64,000 nucleotides of DNA from Streptomyces noursei (GCF_016917755.1 NZ_CP070326.1:558001-622000), one strand, 5' to 3'. Shown: positions 43,287 through 54,194, counted from the stretch's first letter. Program-made: numbers and translations. The notes: a model not told the origin generated them from the sequence alone.

Positions 43287-43463
43287 GTGCCCGTGCAGCG
43301 CCGTGACGCGGCGGGATTCGGGCGACTGAGCCTGGAGACCGGTGCGGCCGACTTCTTCCGGCCCGCCGGGAGGCTGGACGAGAAGTTCGGGTTCGTGCCC
43401 TGCGAGCCGTTCGCGGACTGCCGGCCCGACCCGAACAGCACTTTCATGACGCGGGAGTCGTGA
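43287..43463 (+). pseudogene. GNAT acetyltransferase, C-terminal remnant
   Basis: 58-codon frame: GFGRLSLETGAADFFRPAGR, then KFGFVPCEPFADCRPDPN and STFMTRES. This is the C-terminal third of a GNAT N-acetyltransferase (beta-6/beta-7 with the LSLETG motif). The acetyl-CoA-binding RGxGxG part is absent upstream, where the regulator gene ends. Confidence 0.65.
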
Positions 43464-43512
43464 TCCGGCGCCCGCCGGCCGGGCACCTCGGGGTGCCCGG
43501 CCGGCGGTGCGG

Positions 43513-44598
43513 TCAGCGGTCCTCGTCCGGGCGGTCCCGGGGCGGGGCGGGCTCGGCGGCGAGCCCCAGTTCACGGTCGCCGAGTCGGGCGAAGAAGCGG
43601 GCGACGTCGGCGTCGGTCACCTCGGACAGTGCGGCCGGGGACCACCGGGGGTTGCGGTCCTTGTCGATCACCTGGGCCCGGATGCCCTCGACCAGGTCCG
43701 GAGCGGTCAGGGCCGCGCAGGAGATCCGGTACTCCTGGTCCAGGACACGTTCCAGGGAGCCCAGGCGGCGGGCCCGGCGCAGTGCGGCGAGGGTGACCTT
43801 GAGGGAGGTCGGCGACCTGCTGTGCAGCGTCTCGGCGGCTTCCTTGGCGGCCTGGTCCTCGTCGGTCGGCAGCCGCCGGAGGATCTCCTCGACGGTGTCG
43901 GCGGCGTAGCAGGCGTCGATCCACGGCCGGCGCGCGGCGAGTTCGCCCGGCGGCGCCTCCTGGACGTACCGGCCGACCGCCTCGTACGCGGGGACATGGG
44001 CGAGGTCCGCGATCAGCCGGGGCAGGGACGCGATGGGCACGAAGTGGTCGGCGAGGCCGCACAGGAGGGCGTCGCCGGCGCCGATCTGCGCGCCGGTCAG
44101 TGCCAGGTGGGTGCCGAGTTCGCCCGGTGCCAGGCCGAGGAGGTGGGTGCCGCCGACGTCGGGGACGAACCCGATGCCGGTCTCGGGCATGGCGATCCGG
44201 GACCGCTCGGTGACGATGCGGACCCGGCCGTGCCCGGACAGGCCCACGCCGCCGCCCATCACGATGCCGTCCATCAGGGCGACGTAGGGCTTGGGGTAGT
44301 GCGCGATGCGGGCGTTGAGGCGGTACTCGTCGCGCCAGAAGGCTGCCGAGGCCGCGCCGCCCCCGGCGCGGACGTCGTCGTGGATGGCACGGATGTCGCC
44401 GCCGGCGCACAGGCCCCGCTCACCGGCCCCGGTGAGCACGACGGTCTCCACGGCCGGATCGGACTCCCACGCCGTGAGCGCCTGATCTATCCGGCGGACC
44501 ATGGCGTGGGTGAGGGCGTTGAGCGCCCGGGGACGGTTGAGGGTGAGGTAGGCGGCCCGGCCCTCGGTGCGCAGCAGTACGGCGTCGTCTGCGGTCAT
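43513..44598 (-). CDS. 3-hydroxyisobutyryl-CoA hydrolase
   Basis: 361-residue crotonase-fold hydrolase. AYLTLNRPRALNALTHAMV, oxyanion GERGLCAGGDIRAI, MGGGVGLSGHGRVR, catalytic Glu and Asp in MPETGIGFVPDVGGTHLL, and the longer C-terminus (ILRRLPTDED, SPTSLKVTL) distinguish HIBCH from ordinary enoyl-CoA hydratases. Acts in valine breakdown. GGAGGG precedes the ATG. Single gene. Confidence 0.88.
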   Translation of the reverse strand: MTADDAVLLRTEGRAAYLTLNRPRALNALTHAMVRRIDQALTAWESDPAVETVVLTGAGERGLCAGGDIRAIHDDVRAGGGAASAAFWRDEYRLNARIAHYPKPYVALMDGIVMGGGVGLSGHGRVRIVTERSRIAMPETGIGFVPDVGGTHLLGLAPGELGTHLALTGAQIGAGDALLCGLADHFVPIASLPRLIADLAHVPAYEAVGRYVQEAPPGELAARRPWIDACYAADTVEEILRRLPTDEDQAAKEAAETLHSRSPTSLKVTLAALRRARRLGSLERVLDQEYRISCAALTAPDLVEGIRAQVIDKDRNPRWSPAALSEVTDADVARFFARLGDRELGLAAEPAPPRDRPDEDR

Positions 44599-44758
44599 CG
44601 GGAGCCCTCCGTCGTGCCGTGGGCGGTGAGGTGGCGCATGGTGGTGGCGGTTCCTTTCCGGCGGCCGGGCGCGGTGACGCGGTCTCCCGGACGTTCTTCT
44701 CGGACCCATCGGCGCTGGCGGAGCCGGGTGTTGGGCCGCCGGCTCGTAGCATGGGGCG

Positions 44759-45205
44759 GTGGCAGTGTTCCGGATCGAACGTACCGCGCCCCTCTCCCCC
44801 GACGCCGCCTGGCGACGTCTGACGCACTGGGCGGCCCACTCCGCGCATGTGCCACTGACCACGATCACCGTGACGACGCCACCACCCACCCGGGTGGGAA
44901 CGACGTTCGTCGCCCGCACCGGCCTCGGTCCGCTCGGGTTCGACGACGTGATGCGCGTCGTGCGATGGGAGCCGCCCGGTGCGGACGCCGCGGGGGCGAC
45001 GGCGGGCCGGTGCCGGATCGAGAAGCGGGGGCGGGTCGTCGCCGGGTGGGCGGAGTTCGAGGTGGAGGTCCGGGCCGGGGGCTGCCGCGTCGTCTGGCGC
45101 GGAGAGGTGCGCCCGCGCGGGCTCCCGCGGCCCTTGGACCCCCTGGCGGCCCGGTCGGCGCGTTGGCTGTACGGCCGCATCCTGGACGGGCTGCTCGGCC
45201 GGTAG
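44759..45205 (+). CDS. SRPBCC-family protein
   Basis: 148 residues from GTG 44759. START/Bet v1-like fold: FRIERTAPLSPDAAWRRLTH at the N-terminus and the long C-terminal helix DPLAARSARWLYGRILDGLL. Likely binds a hydrophobic ligand. Function unknown. Confidence 0.75.
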   Translation: MAVFRIERTAPLSPDAAWRRLTHWAAHSAHVPLTTITVTTPPPTRVGTTFVARTGLGPLGFDDVMRVVRWEPPGADAAGATAGRCRIEKRGRVVAGWAEFEVEVRAGGCRVVWRGEVRPRGLPRPLDPLAARSARWLYGRILDGLLGR

Positions 45206-45265
45206 GAGCTGTCGGCCGGAGCACGCCCGGGGCGACGCGCTCGGCCGCGCGGACCGCCCCCCGCC

Positions 45266-46078
45266 TCACAGCGCGGTCAGGAACTCCCGTACCGCCGCGG
45301 CGAAACCGGCCGGGTCGTCGTCGTGCAGCCAGTGGCCGCACCCGGGGAACTCCCGCAGGGTGGTGGCCGGTCGCCGCTCCGCCATCTCCCGGGCCATCGC
45401 GGTCGGCAGGACGAAGCTGTCCAGTCCGTGCAACAGCAGCGCCGGGCAGGTGGTGGCGAGCCAGTCGGGCCACCAGTCGCCGATCAGGGCCTCCTGGGAC
45501 CGCACCATGTCCGCGCGGTCGAAGAGGAACCCCCAGCCGTCGGGGCGTTCGACGGCGCTCTCCAGGAAGTAGCTCGCGTCCGGGATGCCGTGCGCCTCGA
45601 CCTGGCGGCGCAGGGCGCCCAGGGTCGGCGCGCGGCGCGGCCAGTCCCGGACGTCCAGGACCGGATGGGCCACCGCGGGCCGACGGTTGAGGGCGCCGCC
45701 CTCCTCGACGACCAGCGCCCGGACCAGCTCGGGGTGGCGCGCCGCCAACCGGAAGGCCACCACGCCGCCCATCGAGTGGCCGAGCACCGGCAGCGGCCCC
45801 AGCCCCAGTGCCCGCACGAACGCGGCGGCATCGGCGACGTAGGCGTCGGGCGAGACGTCGTCGGCGCGTGCGCTGTGGCCGTGGCCGCGCTGTTCCAGGG
45901 CGATCACCCGGAACTCCGGTGCCAGCGCGGCGGTCAGGTCGGCGAACGCCCGGGCTCGCCCGAAGTGCCCGTGCAGGGCCAGCACCGGCGTTCCCGGCCC
46001 GCCGGGGTCCGCGTAGGCCAGTCGCAGGCCCCGCACGGTCGTGGTCTCCAGGGTCGTGATCCCGGTGGTCAAGGTCAT
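45266..46078 (-). CDS. alpha/beta hydrolase
   Basis: 270 residues. Oxyanion LALHGHFGRA, nucleophile VLGHSMGGVVAF, Asp in LLLHGLDSFV, His in GCGHWLHDDDP. Resembles small-molecule esterases or haloperoxidase-like hydrolases. AGGAGG ribosome site. Divergent from a GNAT gene. Confidence 0.83.
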   Translation of the reverse strand: MTLTTGITTLETTTVRGLRLAYADPGGPGTPVLALHGHFGRARAFADLTAALAPEFRVIALEQRGHGHSARADDVSPDAYVADAAAFVRALGLGPLPVLGHSMGGVVAFRLAARHPELVRALVVEEGGALNRRPAVAHPVLDVRDWPRRAPTLGALRRQVEAHGIPDASYFLESAVERPDGWGFLFDRADMVRSQEALIGDWWPDWLATTCPALLLHGLDSFVLPTAMAREMAERRPATTLREFPGCGHWLHDDDPAGFAAAVREFLTAL

Positions 46079-46200
46079 CGGCGTGCCTCCTGTGGGGTTC
46101 TGAGTGAGTGACGATCATCGCGGCGACCGCCGCGCCCGTCGCCCGGTCCGGCGCGGACGGCCCCGGAAATCCAGTTGCCACCGTCCGTACTGTCTCTCGT

Positions 46201-46992
46201 GTGACGGATATCGACGGCTTGCTCGCGGCCTACGACGAGCAGATGCGGGGAGTGCCGCCCAACCCTCCCATCGGAGTCACCTATGAACAGGACGGCCCGC
46301 TGCTGCGGGTCGTCGGCCAGTTCCGCGGCTTCGTCAGCGCGCCACGGGACCTGGGGGTGGGCGGTGCCGAACTGGACCGGTTGATCGTCCGCCAGCGCGA
46401 CTGTTTCGCGGCCCGCGGCGAGGCGGTGGAGTGGAAGACCCGCGGGCACGACCTGCCTGCCGACCTCACCGACCGGCTGCGCGCGGCGGGCTTCGTCCCC
46501 GAGGAGCGGGAGACCGTCCTCATCGGCCGGGCCGAGGAGATGGCCGGGGCCCCGGTCCTCCCGGCCGGCGTGACCCTGCGCCGGGTGACCGCGGACGCCG
46601 ACATGCACCGCATCGCCGCCATGGAGACGGCTGTCTGGGACCAGGACTGGGGCTGGCTGGCCGACGACCTGATCAGCCGGGTCGCGGCGGCCCCGGACGA
46701 GATCACCGTCCTGGTGGCGGAGGCCGGCGGCGCGGTGGTCAGCGCGGCATGGTTGGTGTTCCGCGAGGGCACCGACTTCGCCGGCCTGTGGGGCGGTTCG
46801 ACGCTGCCGGAGTGGCGCGGCCGGGGCATCTACCGTGCGCTGGTCGCCGCCCGCGCCCAACTCGCCGTCGCCCGCGGCGTGCGGTACCTCCAGGTCGACG
46901 CCTCCGACGACAGCGCACCGATCCTGCGCCGGCTGGGCTTCCACGCGGTGACCACCACCACGCCCTACGTCTGGACGCCGCCCCGGTCCTGA
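46201..46992 (+). CDS. GNAT-family N-acetyltransferase
   Basis: 263 residues from GTG 46201 (upstream GTG at 46108 is in frame but adds an atypical N-terminus). Acetyl-CoA binding LPEWRGRGIYRALVAARAQL and ASDDSAPILRRLGF; preceding VSAAWLVFREGTDFAGLWGG matches motif A of the 'GNAT, unknown' group. Substrate unknown. It overlaps the 3' end of the convergent regulator gene. Confidence 0.82.
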   Translation: MTDIDGLLAAYDEQMRGVPPNPPIGVTYEQDGPLLRVVGQFRGFVSAPRDLGVGGAELDRLIVRQRDCFAARGEAVEWKTRGHDLPADLTDRLRAAGFVPEERETVLIGRAEEMAGAPVLPAGVTLRRVTADADMHRIAAMETAVWDQDWGWLADDLISRVAAAPDEITVLVAEAGGAVVSAAWLVFREGTDFAGLWGGSTLPEWRGRGIYRALVAARAQLAVARGVRYLQVDASDDSAPILRRLGFHAVTTTTPYVWTPPRS

Positions 46993-47945
46993 GGTGCGGT
47001 GGGACGGCCCTGGAAGGCGGTGCGGTAGGACTGCGGGGTGGTCCCGACCACCCTGCGGAACCGTTCGCGGAAGGCGGTGGGCGAGCCGAACCCGGCCTGG
47101 TGGGCGATGCGTTCGACGGGGTGGTCGGTGTTCTCCAGGAGGTACTGGGCCCGGCGCGCCCGGGCCCGGAGCACCCACTGCAACGGGGTGCTGCCGGTCT
47201 GCTCGCGGAAGCGGCGGCTGAAGGTCCGCTCGCTCATACCGGCGCGGTTCGCCATCGCCTTGAGGGTGATCTCGTGGGCGAGGTGGTCCTCGATCCAGTC
47301 GAGGACCGGCTGGAGCGTGGAACCCTGCGGCACCGGCGGATGCTCGTGGACGATGAACTGGGCCTGGCCGCCCTCCCGTTCCAGCGGCATGACGGACATC
47401 CGCGCGGCGTCCGCGGCGACCGCCGAGCCGAGGTCGCGCCGGATCATATGCAGGCACAGGTCCAGGCTCGCGGCGGCGCCGGCCGAGGTGAGCAGCTGGC
47501 CGTTGTCGACGTAGAGCACATCGGGTTGGACGTCGACGAGCGGGTAGCGGCGGGCGAGTTCGGCCGCCGCGGCCCAGTGCGTGGTGGCGCGCAGACCGTC
47601 CAGCAGGCCCGCTTCGGCCAGCACGAAGGCCCCCACGCACACCGAGGCGATCCGCGTCCCGGCCGCCGCCGCGGCGCGCAGTGCCCGTAGTGCCTCCGGG
47701 TGCGGCGCGGGGGCCTGCTCCGAGCAGCCGGGCACGATGACGGTGTCGGCCTCCGCCAGTGCCTCCAGTCCCCACTCGACGTGCAGGGCGAAGCCCTCGG
47801 TCCGCACCTGCGGCGAGGGCGCGCAGACCCGCGTCCGGTAGGGGCGGCGTCCGTCGGGCAGCCGGGTGCGGCCGAAGATCTCCAGAGGTGCCGCCACGTC
47901 GAACGGCACCACGTGGTCGAGCGCGAGGATGGCCACCGTGTGCAT
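46965..47945 (-). CDS. GlxA-type AraC regulator (DJ-1 domain plus HTH)
   Basis: 326 residues from ATG 47945. N-terminal DJ-1/PfpI-like domain with the Cys elbow SVCVGAFVLAEAGLLDG, C-terminal AraC HTH (MANRAGMSERTFSRRF, IAHQAGFGSPTAFRERF). Divergent from a PfpI-type gene that it may control. Ligand unknown. Confidence 0.88.
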   Translation of the reverse strand: MHTVAILALDHVVPFDVAAPLEIFGRTRLPDGRRPYRTRVCAPSPQVRTEGFALHVEWGLEALAEADTVIVPGCSEQAPAPHPEALRALRAAAAAGTRIASVCVGAFVLAEAGLLDGLRATTHWAAAAELARRYPLVDVQPDVLYVDNGQLLTSAGAAASLDLCLHMIRRDLGSAVAADAARMSVMPLEREGGQAQFIVHEHPPVPQGSTLQPVLDWIEDHLAHEITLKAMANRAGMSERTFSRRFREQTGSTPLQWVLRARARRAQYLLENTDHPVERIAHQAGFGSPTAFRERFRRVVGTTPQSYRTAFQGRPTAPQDRGGVQT

Positions 47946-48135
47946 GGCCACACCATAGGGGGATTCTCGCCATCGATCAGCGTCCCTGGTCACAGGACCT
48001 TCTGGCCGCACAGGTGCGTGCCGTCGGGTTGGCGAGAACCCGTGGAAAGTTGTCATTCCAGCCGCTGTGCGGGCCTCGCCGGCCTTCCTACCGTGGGTCG
48101 GGCACTGGTGATCACGACACGAGAAGAGGCACCGC

Positions 48136-48807
48136 ATGCTCGCCCAGTTCGTCCTGTTCGACGGGTTCGACCCGTTGGACGTCGTCGCGCCCTACGAGGT
48201 GCTGCACTGCGCCGGTGAACTCACCGCGGGCGCCGTCCGCACCGAGCTGGTCAGTGCCGAGGGGCCGCGGGAGGTCCCCAGCGGGTTGGCGGGCGTGTCC
48301 CTGCGGGCCACCGCCGCGCTCGACCCGGAGCGGGCCGACCTCGTGGTCCTGCCCGGCGCGGTGGGCGACCTGCGCGACCCGGCGGGGCTGAGCGAGGAGG
48401 AGCGGGCGCGGACCATTGCGGCCCGCCTGCGCCGCACCCTCGACACCGATCTGCCGCACCTGCTCGGCGCGGCGCTGGCCCGGCCGGACACGCTGGTGGC
48501 GACGGTCTGCGGCGGTTCGCTGATCCTGGCCATGGCGGGGCTCACCACGGGGCGTCCGGTCAACACCCACCACATGGGCCGAGACCTGTTGGCCTCGACC
48601 GGCACCGAGCACATCGATGCCCGGGTCGTGGACGACGGCGACCTCGTCACCAGCGGAGGCGTCACCTCCGGTCTCGACCTGGCCCTCCATCTCGTCGAGC
48701 GGGAGATCGGCCCCCGGGTGGCACACGCCGTCGAGCGGATCTTCGCCCACGAGCGGCGCGGCACCGTCTGGTCGGCCACCGGTGCCGTCCCGACGCTCGC
48801 CCTGTGA
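48136..48807 (+). CDS. DJ-1/PfpI-family protein
   Basis: 223 residues. VLFDGFDPLDVVAPYEVL at the N-terminus and nucleophile elbow TVCGGSLILAMAGLTTGRP; later THHMGRDLL. Similar in fold to the regulator's sensory domain but without an HTH. Possible isonitrile-hydratase-like or glyoxalase-type activity. First of three genes in one direction. Confidence 0.82.
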   Translation: MLAQFVLFDGFDPLDVVAPYEVLHCAGELTAGAVRTELVSAEGPREVPSGLAGVSLRATAALDPERADLVVLPGAVGDLRDPAGLSEEERARTIAARLRRTLDTDLPHLLGAALARPDTLVATVCGGSLILAMAGLTTGRPVNTHHMGRDLLASTGTEHIDARVVDDGDLVTSGGVTSGLDLALHLVEREIGPRVAHAVERIFAHERRGTVWSATGAVPTLAL

Positions 48808-48819
48808 CGGCGGCGCCCG

Positions 48820-49302
48820 ATGACCAAGATCCTGCTCTCGCTGCACGTCCTGGCCGCCCTCGTCGCGATCGGTCCGGTCACCGTCGCCGCCAGCATGTTC
48901 CCACCCGCCGTCCGCCGCGCCGGGGCGAGCGGCCACGGGAGCGCCGGCCGGCCGGAGGCGGTGGGCACCGTGCGGCTGCTGCACCGCATCTGCCGGGTGT
49001 ACGCCGGGGTCGGCACGGCCGTGCCGGTGTTCGGCTTCGCCACCGCCTCAGCCATGGGAGTCCTCGGTGACGGCTGGCTGCTCACCTCCATCGCCCTGAC
49101 CGCGGTCGCCACCGGCGTCCTGGCCGTGCTGGTGCTGCCACGGCAGGACGCACTGCTGACCGCTCTCGACGGTGCGGAACCGGTTGCCACGGACCGGGCC
49201 GCCACATCGCGGCTGGCCATGTTCACCGGCCTGTTCAACCTCCTCTGGGCGACGGTGACCGTCCTCATGATCGTCCGCCCCGGTTCGTCCACAGGAGCAT
49301 GA
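48820..49302 (+). CDS. four-helix membrane protein (DUF2269-like)
   Basis: 160 residues. Hydrophobic segments LHVLAALVAIGPVTVAAS, VYAGVGTAVPVFGFATASAM, SIALTAVATGVLAVLVLP and MFTGLFNLLWATVTVLMIV. First helix carries His, as in DUF2269 proteins. Twelve bases after the PfpI gene, so probably the same operon. Confidence 0.72.
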   Translation: MTKILLSLHVLAALVAIGPVTVAASMFPPAVRRAGASGHGSAGRPEAVGTVRLLHRICRVYAGVGTAVPVFGFATASAMGVLGDGWLLTSIALTAVATGVLAVLVLPRQDALLTALDGAEPVATDRAATSRLAMFTGLFNLLWATVTVLMIVRPGSSTGA

Positions 49303-49303
49303 C

Positions 49304-49588
49304 GTGCCCGTTCCGCCGCATCCCCGCCGCCCGCTGCGCACCGCCGGCACGGTCGAACTGATCTCGCTGTGCGTCCTCCTGACCAACCTCGCGACGGCCC
49401 ATCTGCCGGCCGTCTCCTCGCTCGCCGGCCCGCTCCACGGCTGCGCCTACCTCTTCACCGTCGGAGCCGTCGCCCGCGACCCGCAGCGCACCGCCCGGTC
49501 GCTGGTCCTCGCCTGTCTCCCCGGCATCGGCGGGCTGCTCGCCCTGCGCAGGCTCACGCAGTCCGCACCGGTCGCCGCCGCATCCTGA
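49304..49588 (+). CDS. small membrane protein (DUF3817-like)
   Basis: 94 residues from a GTG one base after the preceding stop. Two to three hydrophobic helices (LISLCVLLTNLATAHLP, GPLHGCAYLFTVGAVA). Co-transcribed with the previous gene. Function unknown. The following 228 bases up to the DsbA-like gene show no supported gene. Confidence 0.65.
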   Translation: MPVPPHPRRPLRTAGTVELISLCVLLTNLATAHLPAVSSLAGPLHGCAYLFTVGAVARDPQRTARSLVLACLPGIGGLLALRRLTQSAPVAAAS

Positions 49589-49816
49589 CCTTCGGCACGC
49601 GCCGCGCGGTCCCCGCCGGGGTGGGCCGCCCCTGTCCCGCCATCGGTGCCGGGACGGGGGTGCTCAGGGCCCCGCCCCCGGAGCAGGCAGCGGAAGCTGC
49701 CACACTGTGCGGTGCCACAGCTGCCATCCGCTCCGCGCGGGGACGGCTGAGGGCGGCGCGGCACGGCGAACGACGCCGTCGGCGAGCACAGAGATCTGCC
49801 TGGTGAAAGGGTGCGC

Positions 49817-50614
49817 ATGGTGGCCTCCGCAGAGAAGAACAACAACGGCAGCGACACGACGAGAAAGGGCTCCCGCGGCAACTGGCGCAACTACGCGGTG
49901 ACGATCGTCGGCCTGGCCGTGATCTGCGGAGCGGCGACCGTGGTCGGCCAGTACTCCCGCGCCAGCGAGGCGACGACGGTCGAGGCACCCTCCGGCGCCG
50001 TGGGCACGTCCGACGACACGAAGCTGGACCTGCCGGTCAAGCCGACCGTCCCGGTCACGCTGACGGTGTACGAGGACCCGCGGAGCCCGGAGTCGCGCGC
50101 CTTCGCCCAGCAGTACGCCAGCACTCTCTCGCAGTTCCTCGCGTCCGGCCAGGTCGAGATCAACTACCGGCTGGTCACCGGGAGCGACCGGCAGTACGGC
50201 GGGACCGGCGCGCAGGAGGCCGCCGAGGCCGCCGCCTGCGCCCAGGACCAGGGCCGCTTCCCCCAGTTCATGGACCAGCTGTGGCAGCACCAGCCGGATC
50301 CCAAGACCGATGGCCTGAAGGACCGCAAGCTCCTCAAGCAGATCGCGAAGAAGGCCGGGAAGATCGAGCACGACACCTTCGACCTGTGCCTCGACCGCAA
50401 CCAGCGCCAGGGGTGGGTGAAGAAGTCCCAGGAGACCTATGCCGCCTCGGGGCTGGGTCCGGTCCCGATCGTGCAGCTCAACGGGCACACCCTCGCCGAC
50501 CCGGCGACCCAGCTGACGCCGAAGAAGCTCACCGCCCTGGTGACCAAGGAGGCACGTCAGGTGGCGGCCGCGGCGCCGGCCTCGCCCGCGCCCTCCGCCA
50601 CGCCCACGCCGTGA
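49817..50614 (+). CDS. membrane-anchored DsbA-like protein without CxxC
   Basis: 265 residues from ATG 49817 (AAAGG seven bases upstream; GTG at 49811 possible). One N-terminal helix (YAVTIVGLAVICGAATVV), then a thioredoxin/DsbA fold: VTLTVYEDPRSPESRAFAQQ, FPQFMDQLWQHQPDP, GLGPVPIVQLNGH (cis-Pro). Where relatives have CPxC the sequence is DPRSPES, so disulfide exchange chemistry is not possible at that site. Extracellular. Confidence 0.8.
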   Translation: MVASAEKNNNGSDTTRKGSRGNWRNYAVTIVGLAVICGAATVVGQYSRASEATTVEAPSGAVGTSDDTKLDLPVKPTVPVTLTVYEDPRSPESRAFAQQYASTLSQFLASGQVEINYRLVTGSDRQYGGTGAQEAAEAAACAQDQGRFPQFMDQLWQHQPDPKTDGLKDRKLLKQIAKKAGKIEHDTFDLCLDRNQRQGWVKKSQETYAASGLGPVPIVQLNGHTLADPATQLTPKKLTALVTKEARQVAAAAPASPAPSATPTP

Positions 50615-50635
50615 GGTGAGGGACAGCAGGGACTC

Positions 50636-50670
50636 CCGGGCCCCGGCCGCCGATGCGGTCCGGGGCCCGG
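50636..50670. terminator. convergent terminator
   Basis: Perfect 11-bp stem CCGGGCCCCGG (50636-50646) and CCGGGGCCCGG (50660-50670), 13-base loop, between the DsbA-like and ABC-F genes. Confidence 0.65.
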
Positions 50671-50719
50671 CCCGTTCATACCGGGGCATTACGGGCTGAT
50701 CGCGATACTCCTGGATCAG

Positions 50720-52324
<1,605 letters not shown>

Positions 52325-52346
52325 GGGGTAACGCTCCGAAAAAGCA

Positions 52347-52406
52347 CGAGGACACACTTCTGGCGTGGAAGCGGGTCCTCGGCTAGGAAATTCGGGGCGT
52401 AGACAT
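52347..52406 (-). promoter_or_regulatory. possible attenuator: 7-codon leader ORF and hairpin
   Basis: ATG at 52406 opens a leader MSTPRIS that stops at 52383-52385. Immediately after, CGAGGAC/GTCCTCG arms (52347-52353 and 52375-52381) form a 7-bp hairpin, 23 bases before the ABC-F start. Leader ORF plus hairpin before an ABC-F gene is the layout of ribosome-stalling attenuators. Inferred only. Confidence 0.4.
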
Positions 52407-52468
52407 GTCGTCACCGTAGCGGTCGGCTCGCGGCCGGCGCATCCGTTTTTCTCCGGCGGGGTCTCCGG

Positions 52469-53392
52469 TCAGCCCGCCAGGGTGCCCAGGAGCTCCCAGG
52501 TGCGGCGCCGGTCGGCGTCGCCGGCGACCTCGGTCCCCGCGAACACCACCTCCGTCGCCCCGGCGTCCCGATAGCGCTGCACCTCGGCGGCGACCGCCTT
52601 CTCGTCGCCGATCACCGCGACGTCGACGGCCCGCTGGCCGCCGGACAGCGCGATGGCACGCGCGTAGGAGGGGACCTGCTCGTAGAACTTCAGGTTCTCG
52701 GCGACCTTGGCGCGGACCGCGTCGACGTCGTCGGTGACCACGCCGTTGACGAGGGCGACGACCCGGGGCGCGGGGCGCCCGGCGGCCTCGGCGGCGGCGG
52801 TGACGGCCGGGACGATGTGTTCGGCGAGGGCACGGGGGCCGGCGATGTACGGCAGGATGCCGTCCGCCAGCTCGCCGCTGACCCGCAGCGCCTGCGGGCC
52901 CATCGCGGCGACCAGCAGCGGGACGCCGGACTCCGCGCCCGGCACCCGGGCGGGGACCGGCGTGGTCGCGGTGAGGAGTTCGCCGTGGAAGTCGGCGCTG
53001 CCGGTCTCGGTCAACTGCCGCAGTGCGGTGAGGAATTCCCGCAGGCGGGCGATGGGCCGTTCGAAGGGGATGCCGAAGCCGCCCTCGGTCAGGAGCTTGG
53101 TACCGAGGGCGAGTCCGAGGTGGTAGCGGCCGTGTGTGGCCGCCTGCGCGGTCTGCGCCTGGCTGGAGACGACCAGCGGGTGCCGGCCGAAGACGGGGAT
53201 GGCGGAGGTCCCGACGTGCAGTCCGGGCACCTCGCGGCCGGCGATCGCGGCGAGCTGGGGCGAGTCCGCACCAAAGGTCTGGCCGAACCAGACGGACCGC
53301 AGCCCTGCGGCGGCGGCCTCCTTGGCGAGCTGCACGCTCGCGTCGATCTGGTTGGCGGGGTCGGTCGGATTGAGTGCAACTCCAACGGTCAT
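52469..53392 (-). CDS. LLM-class F420-dependent oxidoreductase
   Basis: 307-residue luciferase-like TIM-barrel protein. SVWFGQTFGADSPQLAAIAG, GTSAIPVFGRHPLVVSSQAQ, GRYHLGLALGT and PLLVAAMGPQALRVSGELAD fit the F420-binding group of actinobacteria. Hydride transfer to an unknown substrate. Divergent from the DinB gene; 228 bases separate the starts. Confidence 0.85.
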   Translation of the reverse strand: MTVGVALNPTDPANQIDASVQLAKEAAAAGLRSVWFGQTFGADSPQLAAIAGREVPGLHVGTSAIPVFGRHPLVVSSQAQTAQAATHGRYHLGLALGTKLLTEGGFGIPFERPIARLREFLTALRQLTETGSADFHGELLTATTPVPARVPGAESGVPLLVAAMGPQALRVSGELADGILPYIAGPRALAEHIVPAVTAAAEAAGRPAPRVVALVNGVVTDDVDAVRAKVAENLKFYEQVPSYARAIALSGGQRAVDVAVIGDEKAVAAEVQRYRDAGATEVVFAGTEVAGDADRRRTWELLGTLAG

Positions 53393-53620
53393 GTCGGTTG
53401 GAAACAGCGCAGGTTGGCGACTGATTCCCGGATATGTGTCACGGGTTTGTGGCGGGCCGGTGTCGCGCGCGGCGGGAGACGCGCGCGAGGGCCGCACTGC
53501 CACCGCGCCGCGCCTGCGACCGCCAGCACAGTGACGAGCCAGGACTAGGACAGAAACTGACCTACTTCGTCCCTAACGTGGTCCTCATCGGCGGAACGAG
53601 AACACCGAAAGGCGGAGACC

Positions 53621-54178
53621 ATGACCGACACCGAGGCGTCCACCCGCGACCTGTCCGAGGCCCCGGCCGTCACCGGCGAGCGCGCCGAATGGCTTGAGAC
53701 GCTGGCCAAGCACCGGCACTTCCTGCGCTTCCCGACCCGTGACCTCACCGACGAGGAGGTCGGGCGGCGCAGCACGGCCAGCGCGTTGTGCCTGGGCGGC
53801 CTGATCAAGCACGTCACCGCCGTCGAGCGGCACTGGGTGGACTTCATCCTGCGCGGCCCGTCGGCGATGCCGGACTTCACGGCGATGACCGAGGACGACT
53901 GGGCCAGCCGGGCGGACCAGTTCCGGATGCTGCCGGGCGAGACGCTGGCCGGTGTGCTGGCCGACTACGAGGAAGTGGCCCGCCGGACCGACGACGTGGT
54001 CGTCACCCTGCCCGACCTGAGCAGTGCCTGGCCGCTCCCGAAGGCCCCTTGGTTCGAGCCCGGCGCGCAGTGGTCGGCCCGGCGGGTGCTGATGCACATC
54101 GTCGCCGAGACCGCGCAGCACGCCGGCCACGCCGACATCATCCGGGAGTCCCTGGACGGCGCCAAGAGCATGGGATAG
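53621..54178 (+). CDS. DinB/DUF664-family protein
   Basis: 185-residue four-helix bundle. Metal-binding His set in IKHVTAVERHW and HIVAETAQHAGHADIIRE, as in mycothiol- or bacillithiol-dependent DinB proteins. Likely a thiol transferase or isomerase; substrate unknown. Confidence 0.83.
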   Translation: MTDTEASTRDLSEAPAVTGERAEWLETLAKHRHFLRFPTRDLTDEEVGRRSTASALCLGGLIKHVTAVERHWVDFILRGPSAMPDFTAMTEDDWASRADQFRMLPGETLAGVLADYEEVARRTDDVVVTLPDLSSAWPLPKAPWFEPGAQWSARRVLMHIVAETAQHAGHADIIRESLDGAKSMG

Positions 54179-54194
54179 GCGTCGTCGCACGCGG

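Noticed and set aside
43507..45690. 727-codon plus-strand open frame
   Set aside because: Antisense to the HIBCH gene and overlapping SRPBCC out of frame; composition is low-complexity.
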